A stretch of 9,397 nucleotides of DNA from Clostridiales bacterium (GTDB taxonomy: Bacteria; Bacillota; Clostridia; Oscillospirales; CAG-382): contig QAKH01000055.1 in the NCBI GenBank assembly GCA_003343885.1, positions 1 to 9,397 of the forward strand, written 5' to 3'. Made by a program: the position numbers and the translations under genes. Shown one piece after another: positions 5,820 to 9,397 of this stretch. Within the stretch, counting starts at the first letter, position 1; the number at the start of each line of letters is the position of its first letter. Below the pieces are notes generated by a model that saw only the letters and a list, made by a program, of their open reading frames with translations, was not told where the DNA came from and did no database searches.

Positions 5820-6557
5820 ATGGAAAAAATAAAAAAAGCGCTTGTAACCGGCGGCGGCAGAGGTATCGGAAGCGCCGTATCAAAGCTTCTTGCAAAAAAC
5901 GGTTACGAGGTTTATGTCAATTTTGCCGGAAATACCGCTGCGGCTGAAAAGACGAAAAATGAAATAGAACAAAACGGAGGCACATGTTTCCTTGCGAAAT
6001 GTGACCTGCGTGATGCCGACTGCGCCGAAAAGCTGTACGCTGTTACCGGGGATATAGATGTGCTTATACTCAACGCCTCAATACAGCACAGAAAAAAGTG
6101 GAACGAAATAACGCTCGATGAATATGACGACCAGATGAACTGCAACTTCCGTTCCTCGCTGTTACTTATCCAAAAGTACGCGCCGGGTATGCAAAAAGCA
6201 GGTTGGGGACGCATAATAACCGTGGGCAGTGTCCAGGAGAAAAAGCCTCACCCGGATATGCTTGTATATTCAAGCTCAAAGGCGGCGCTGACTCTCATGG
6301 CACAGTCGCTGTCTTTACAGCTTGCCGGTACGGGAGTTACCGTAAACAGCGTGGCGCCCGGAGTTGTAGCTACAGACAGAAACGCCGAGGTGCTTGCAGA
6401 TGAGCAGTACAGAGAAACGGTGCTTTCAAAAATTCCGCTTGGATTCTGCGCCGAAGCCGAGGATGTAGCCGGAACGATATGTTTTCTGTGCTCGGACGAA
6501 GCAAAGTACATTACGGGACAAAACATATTCGTAGACGGCGGAATGTCGGTAAAATAA
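5820..6557 (+). CDS. Short-chain dehydrogenase/reductase (FabG-like fold)
   Basis: A 245-residue classical SDR, an NAD(P)-dependent oxidoreductase of soluble type. The cofactor loop TGGGRGIG (10-17) is intact, the catalytic set is S137, Y150 and K154 (YSSSK), and N109 is the likely fourth residue. The structural NNAG motif reads LNAS (84-87), a modest deviation. SVAPGVVATD (177-186) and VDGGM near the C-terminus are also family hallmarks. Such enzymes are commonly annotated as 3-oxoacyl-ACP reductase, but placed at the end of a glycosidase operon with no fatty-acid genes nearby, oxidation or reduction of a sugar, sugar acid or polyol is the better inference. GGAAGGA (5808-5814) gives the ribosome binding site with a 5-nt spacer. 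It ends 62 bp before the convergent terminator. Confidence 0.85.
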   Translation: MEKIKKALVTGGGRGIGSAVSKLLAKNGYEVYVNFAGNTAAAEKTKNEIEQNGGTCFLAKCDLRDADCAEKLYAVTGDIDVLILNASIQHRKKWNEITLDEYDDQMNCNFRSSLLLIQKYAPGMQKAGWGRIITVGSVQEKKPHPDMLVYSSSKAALTLMAQSLSLQLAGTGVTVNSVAPGVVATDRNAEVLADEQYRETVLSKIPLGFCAEAEDVAGTICFLCSDEAKYITGQNIFVDGGMSVK

Positions 6558-6619
6558 AGAATGTCAGTAAAATAAGGGAAATCAAGTTTTGTTTCTTTAA
6601 GCTAATCGCTGACAAAAAA

Positions 6620-6660
6620 ACGGAGAAGATTACAATTCGTATCTTCTCCGTATATTTTTT
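6620..6660. terminator. Bidirectional terminator between convergent operons
   Basis: ACGGAGAAGAT (6620-6630) pairs perfectly with ATCTTCTCCGT (6641-6651) around a 10-nt loop. On the plus strand it is followed by TATATTTTTT (6651-6660) and on the minus strand by seven T residues (the A-run at 6614-6620), so it can stop both the dehydrogenase operon and the sigma/anti-sigma operon. Confidence 0.88.
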
Positions 6661-6715
6661 ATGCGCGTTACTCTTCAGCCGTTTTACAGTGTCGGCATGT
6701 GCGGTGCGGCATGAA

Positions 6716-7519
6716 TCAGTCGTCAATATCTTTTTCGGATTTTATAACTTCTCCGGTTAAAGCGTCTATTTCGTATTCATACTCGTAAGCGCCATGCTTA
6801 AACTCAATCTCATACACAGCTTTGCCGTCGTCATAGTCGAACTCATTCTTGACGAACAGCACGTCGCTTTCCTTTACGCCTGCGTGGTTAAGAGCAGTCG
6901 CCTTTGCGGTGTCCTGTGAGATGTAGTTGTTTGCCGAGCCGGAATTACCTGAAGTATTGTTACCCGATGTGCTGTTTCCGGAGTTGCCGGAAGTGGAGCC
7001 GGTAGGTCTGTAATCGTCATCAATGTCTTTTTCGGATTTTAAAATAGCTCCGGTTGAAGCGTCGATCTCATAGTCGTACTCATATCCGCCGTACTTGAAG
7101 TCGATATCGTATACAGCTCTGCCATCGTCATAGTCAAACTCGTTCTTGACGAACTGCACGTCGCTTTCCTTTACTCCTGCGTGGTTAAGAGCGGTCGCCT
7201 TTGCGCTGTCCTGTGAGATGTAGTTGTTTGCCGAGCCGGAGTTACCGGAGACTGTGTTGCCTGAGGTACTGTTGCCTGAGTTTCCGGAAGCAGAGCCTGT
7301 CGGTCTGTAATCGTCGTCGAACTCTTTTTCGGATTTTATTATAGCTCCGGTTGAATCGTCGATCTCATAGTCGTACTCATATCTGCCGTACTTGAAATCG
7401 ATATCGTATACAGCTCTTCCGTCGTCATAGTCGAACTCATTCTTGACGAACTGCACGTCGCTTTCCTTAACGCCTGCGTGGTTAAGAGCAGTCGCCTTTG
7501 CGGTATCCTGCGTGATATA
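6716..7519 (-). repeat. 297-bp tandem repeats encoding PepSY units 2-4
   Basis: Within the anti-sigma gene, three units start at codons 360, 459 and 558 (7519, 7222 and 6925 on the minus strand), each 297 bp apart; the last is cut at the stop codon. Units 2 and 3 differ at seven of 72 aligned residues and units 3 and 4 at twelve of 69; the DNA is also clearly similar. The repeat includes linkers rich in SGNSGN and NNTSGN. PepSY 1 (267-334) is diverged and spaced 93 residues before unit 2, so it is probably the older copy. Unit number could vary between strains by recombination. Confidence 0.9.
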
Positions 7520-8596
7520 ATTATTTGTCGTGTTGGAGTTGCCCGAATTGGTGTTACCGGGTTTAGTTGTGTTGCCGTTGTAGTTATAGTCGTCGTCATA
7601 CTCTTTTCCCGACTTTATTATATCTCCCGTGGTTGCATTTATTTCATAATCATATTCATATCCGTTGTATTTGAATTCAACCTCATACACCATTGTTCCG
7701 TCTTCAAAGTCAAGCTCTGTTTTTATCTGAAGCGCAGAGGATTTATTAACATTTGCGTGGTTAAGAGCGGTTTCGAGAGCCTTGTCTTCCCCGATATACG
7801 CTTTGGTGCTTGCCTTGCCGGTTGAGTCGATATTATCAGATGAATCAGCCAAAGTGCCGGTAGCGCTGAGAAGATTAAGTTCGTTTATGGAGAGCTTTGA
7901 AAGCTCCTCAAAGGAGTAAAGCTCGTTAGAGGACACTATTTGGCTTACAAGCTGAGCTTTGCCGGGAGTTATTCCGTAGGTATCGGCAAGAGTTTGAAGC
8001 TGTTTATCGGAAGTGATATTCTGAGTAATCACTGCGCCGTCAAAGGTATCGGAGCTAAGAATGGCGTTTATTTCCGCTGTGAGTTTTTCTCTTAACTCAG
8101 CGCCTTCTGTTTCATTTTTTGTATCAACGCTGATGAGAATTGAATTTGAAAGTTCATTTAAGTATCCGTTTCTGAGCATGGACCCGATAAGCGCATTGAC
8201 GGTTATGTCAAGATCGCTTCCCGAAAAATCCATATCTCCGACAACTTTTTCGGCGTCGGCGTTTAACGGCAGTACTTTGAGTACTTTCTCTTTACTGTTT
8301 ACCGTAATTTCTATGCTGGGATTGACATCCAGAGAAATGGTCGAGGACACTTTATAGTTTGCCGAGTAAACAAAATATGAGGCTGTTCCGGCAAGTACAA
8401 TAACTACGGCAGCCGCGATAGATGCCGCCATTTTTACGAATTTATTCACGTGTTTGCTTTGATTCATATAAATCACCTTTTCTTTCTGACTTTCGCAGTC
8501 GGAGAGAATTGAGCCGAGCACATCGGGCGTTGCGGCGGAAAACGCTTTTTTGATTTTGAGGTCTGATTTTTCGAAATCAGTTTTACTGTTTTTCAT
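6716..8596 (-). CDS. RsgI-like membrane anti-sigma factor with four PepSY domains
   Basis: A 626-residue single-pass membrane protein, probably the anti-sigma partner of the adjacent ECF sigma factor. Order: a cytoplasmic tail (1-53) with a likely sigma-binding stretch (TPDVLGSILSDC, 23-34); one membrane helix (about 54-78); an RsgI-type juxtamembrane domain with SLDVNPSIEITV (88-99), whose N92-P93 bond matches the site of autoproteolysis known in Clostridium RsgI proteins; an alpha/beta segment to about 245; then four PepSY domains (267-334, 360-427, 459-526, 558-626) joined by Ser/Gly/Asn/Thr linkers. Units 2-4 repeat every 99 residues and are nearly identical. The outside portion is very acidic (runs of DYDDG, EYDYEID). 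ATG 8596 lies inside the sigma gene with a 14-bp overlap and AGGAG 9 nt upstream, implying translational coupling. PepSY domains are known as protease propeptide or inhibitor-like modules, so sensing of a protease or surface ligand is plausible; the true signal is unknown. Sigma assignment rests on context. Confidence 0.85.
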   Translation of the reverse strand: MKNSKTDFEKSDLKIKKAFSAATPDVLGSILSDCESQKEKVIYMNQSKHVNKFVKMAASIAAAVVIVLAGTASYFVYSANYKVSSTISLDVNPSIEITVNSKEKVLKVLPLNADAEKVVGDMDFSGSDLDITVNALIGSMLRNGYLNELSNSILISVDTKNETEGAELREKLTAEINAILSSDTFDGAVITQNITSDKQLQTLADTYGITPGKAQLVSQIVSSNELYSFEELSKLSINELNLLSATGTLADSSDNIDSTGKASTKAYIGEDKALETALNHANVNKSSALQIKTELDFEDGTMVYEVEFKYNGYEYDYEINATTGDIIKSGKEYDDDYNYNGNTTKPGNTNSGNSNTTNNYITQDTAKATALNHAGVKESDVQFVKNEFDYDDGRAVYDIDFKYGRYEYDYEIDDSTGAIIKSEKEFDDDYRPTGSASGNSGNSTSGNTVSGNSGSANNYISQDSAKATALNHAGVKESDVQFVKNEFDYDDGRAVYDIDFKYGGYEYDYEIDASTGAILKSEKDIDDDYRPTGSTSGNSGNSTSGNNTSGNSGSANNYISQDTAKATALNHAGVKESDVLFVKNEFDYDDGKAVYEIEFKHGAYEYEYEIDALTGEVIKSEKDIDD

Positions 8597-9176
8597 TTTC
8601 CATCTCTCCTGTCGTTAAAATTTTTTGGAGTTTCTTTATAGCTCTGGAGTATTTAGAAAGAACAGTTGGCAAGGCAAGACCGGTGAATTTTGCTATTTCT
8701 CTGTGCTTAAATCCTGCGACTGCGTGAAGAACAACGATTTTCCTTTCTTCATCAGAAAGTACTGTCAAACATTCCCGTATTATAAGGCGATCTTCTCCGG
8801 AAAGCGAGTCGTTTGCGTCGAGGTATTTTTCAAAATCCTCTTCGGGAATGTCGGCGTTTCTTTTATTCTGCCTTAATTTCATAAGGCAAAGATTTTTCGC
8901 TATCGTCATAATCCATGCCATAGGCTTTCCGAGCGGTTTATACTCGGAGGCTGATGAATACACGGCGACAAAGCAGTCGTGCAGGATGTCCTGCGCATCG
9001 TGTGTGTTTTTTAAGACGGACAAAGAATACGCATACACAGCATTTTTTGTTTTCTCATACAGTGCCGCTAAGGCGGAGCTGTCTTTTTCGGCAATGCGTG
9101 CGATATAGCCTTCTAATTCCTTATCGGTATAGTCCGTCTGAAAATTATTTGCTGACGTCAGGCAAATAACAAACAC
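8583..9176 (-). CDS. ECF-type sigma-70 family RNA polymerase sigma factor
   Basis: A 197-residue alternative sigma factor of the extracytoplasmic-function type: region 2 (about 34-106, with DAQDILHDCF, PMAWIMTIAKN and a basic end LRQNKR) for core and -10 recognition, and region 4 (about 130-186, with LSDEERKIVVLH, then a helix-turn-helix around 157-180) for the -35. Regions 1 and 3 are absent, as in ECF factors. The start is GTG 9176, preceded by AAAGGA (9186-9191) with a 9-nt spacer; the open frame gives no better-placed ATG. The downstream anti-sigma gene overlaps by 14 bp, so synthesis of the two is coupled. RsgI proteins usually pair with SigI-type sigma factors, whereas this partner looks like an ordinary ECF factor. 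Target promoters cannot be inferred from the window, though autoregulation is typical. Confidence 0.9.
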   Translation of the reverse strand: MFVICLTSANNFQTDYTDKELEGYIARIAEKDSSALAALYEKTKNAVYAYSLSVLKNTHDAQDILHDCFVAVYSSASEYKPLGKPMAWIMTIAKNLCLMKLRQNKRNADIPEEDFEKYLDANDSLSGEDRLIIRECLTVLSDEERKIVVLHAVAGFKHREIAKFTGLALPTVLSKYSRAIKKLQKILTTGEMENEKQ

Positions 9177-9230
9177 GGTTTTCAGTCCTTTCGTATATAT
9201 AATGCTTGAAAAAGTGATTTTATTGCATGG

Positions 9231-9248
9231 ATAAAAAAATTTTTTTAT
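9231..9248. promoter_or_regulatory. Perfect 18-bp AT palindrome upstream of the sigma gene
   Basis: ATAAAAAAATTTTTTTAT is a perfect palindrome followed by seven more T residues (9250-9254 plus neighbours). It lies about 55 bp upstream of the sigma start, where promoter or curvature elements would act. A-tract bending or an UP-like element is plausible. No clear -35/-10 pair was found; TATATA on the minus strand near 9195-9200 is a candidate -10. Confidence 0.35.
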
Positions 9249-9273
9249 TTTTTTGGACAGTCTGAGGTGCTGT

Positions 9274-9313
9274 GTACATACGTTTGCTCCATATAGATAG
9301 GATAGGTATGTAC
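9274..9313. repeat. 8-bp inverted repeat, GTACATAC/GTATGTAC
   Basis: GTACATAC (9274-9281) and GTATGTAC (9306-9313) are perfect inverted copies separated by 24 bp. The right arm merges with the double-hairpin element starting at 9310. GTAC also recurs at 9325, 9336 and 9347. It may mark the edge of a repeat element or a dimer-binding site; this is uncertain. Confidence 0.4.
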
Positions 9314-9370
9314 TTTTTTCGCTTGTACGAAAAAAGTACCAAAAAAGTACACGAAGGGCTTGCGAGCCCT
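9310..9370. repeat. Double-hairpin intergenic element at the right end
   Basis: A perfect 12-bp stem GTACTTTTTTCG (9310-9321) with CGAAAAAAGTAC (9328-9339) and 6-nt loop is followed by a second AAAAAAGTAC (9341-9350), then a compact hairpin AGGGCT (9355-9360) with AGCCCT (9365-9370) around TGCG. It has the same plan as the element at 68-109. The sequence continues with CTCGACTCCCGGGGACG to the window edge, which I recall from repeated elements in gut Clostridia, though I cannot verify this. Confidence 0.65.
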
Positions 9371-9397
9371 CTCGACTCCCGGGGACGCCGTAAAACT

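Noticed and set aside
6716..7519. CRISPR-like array because of regular repeats
   Set aside because: The 297-bp units are in-frame coding repeats of a protein domain, far longer than CRISPR repeats and without spacers.
7478..7825. 115-codon plus-strand frame antisense to the PepSY region, rich in hydrophobic residues
   Set aside because: The apparent membrane-like character comes from reading acidic GAx/TAx codons on the opposite strand; there is no ribosome binding site.

Overview
The window looks like a chromosomal segment of a low-to-moderate GC Gram-positive anaerobe, most likely a gut-type Clostridia (Oscillospirales/Ruminococcus-like). This is inferred from the strong AGGAGG-type ribosome binding sites, U-tract hairpin terminators, an RsgI-style anti-sigma factor carrying PepSY domains, the GH10/GH13 sugar-degrading genes and Clostridia-like intergenic hairpin repeats. 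No rRNA, tRNA, CRISPR array, transposase or phage gene is visible.

Layout. Bases 1-408 hold no gene. They contain two copies of a 65-66 bp hairpin-bearing repeat, 164 bp apart, with a double hairpin between them, then a possible structured leader just before the first gene. From 409 to about 1992, on the plus strand, lies a short transcription unit: nagA (N-acetylglucosamine-6-phosphate deacetylase), then an 84-codon relic of an FAD-dependent oxidoreductase that keeps its two ends but has lost its middle, then a strong terminator. From about 1997 to 6660, on the plus strand, is a four-gene unit that appears to have its own promoter and a 21-bp-phased direct repeat resembling an activator site. 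Its genes are an RraA-like protein of unusual length, a GH13 alpha-amylase-family hydrolase, a GH10 xylanase-family hydrolase and a short-chain dehydrogenase. It ends at a hairpin terminator that also serves the convergent minus-strand genes. From 9176 down to 6716, on the minus strand, is an overlapping pair: an ECF-type sigma factor and a 626-residue membrane anti-sigma factor. The latter has an RsgI-type juxtamembrane domain with an Asn-Pro site and four extracellular PepSY domains, three of them in an exact 297-bp tandem repeat. The right end (9231-9397) carries an AT palindrome and another double-hairpin repeat.

How the genes may work together. The plus-strand genes look like intracellular sugar catabolism: neither glycosidase has a signal peptide, so imported oligosaccharides (xylo- and alpha-gluco-oligosaccharides are the simplest guess) would be cut in the cytoplasm. 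The dehydrogenase and the RraA-like protein (a fold that includes retro-aldol lyases) would act on released sugars or sugar acids. No transporter lies in the window. The minus-strand pair is a signalling module that probably senses an envelope or extracellular cue, cleaves the anti-sigma and frees the sigma factor. Control of the neighbouring glycan genes by this pair is possible but not shown. The most noteworthy items are the PepSY-array anti-sigma, the internally deleted oxidoreductase, the covarying hairpin repeats, the 21-bp direct repeat and the compositionally distinct GH13 gene.
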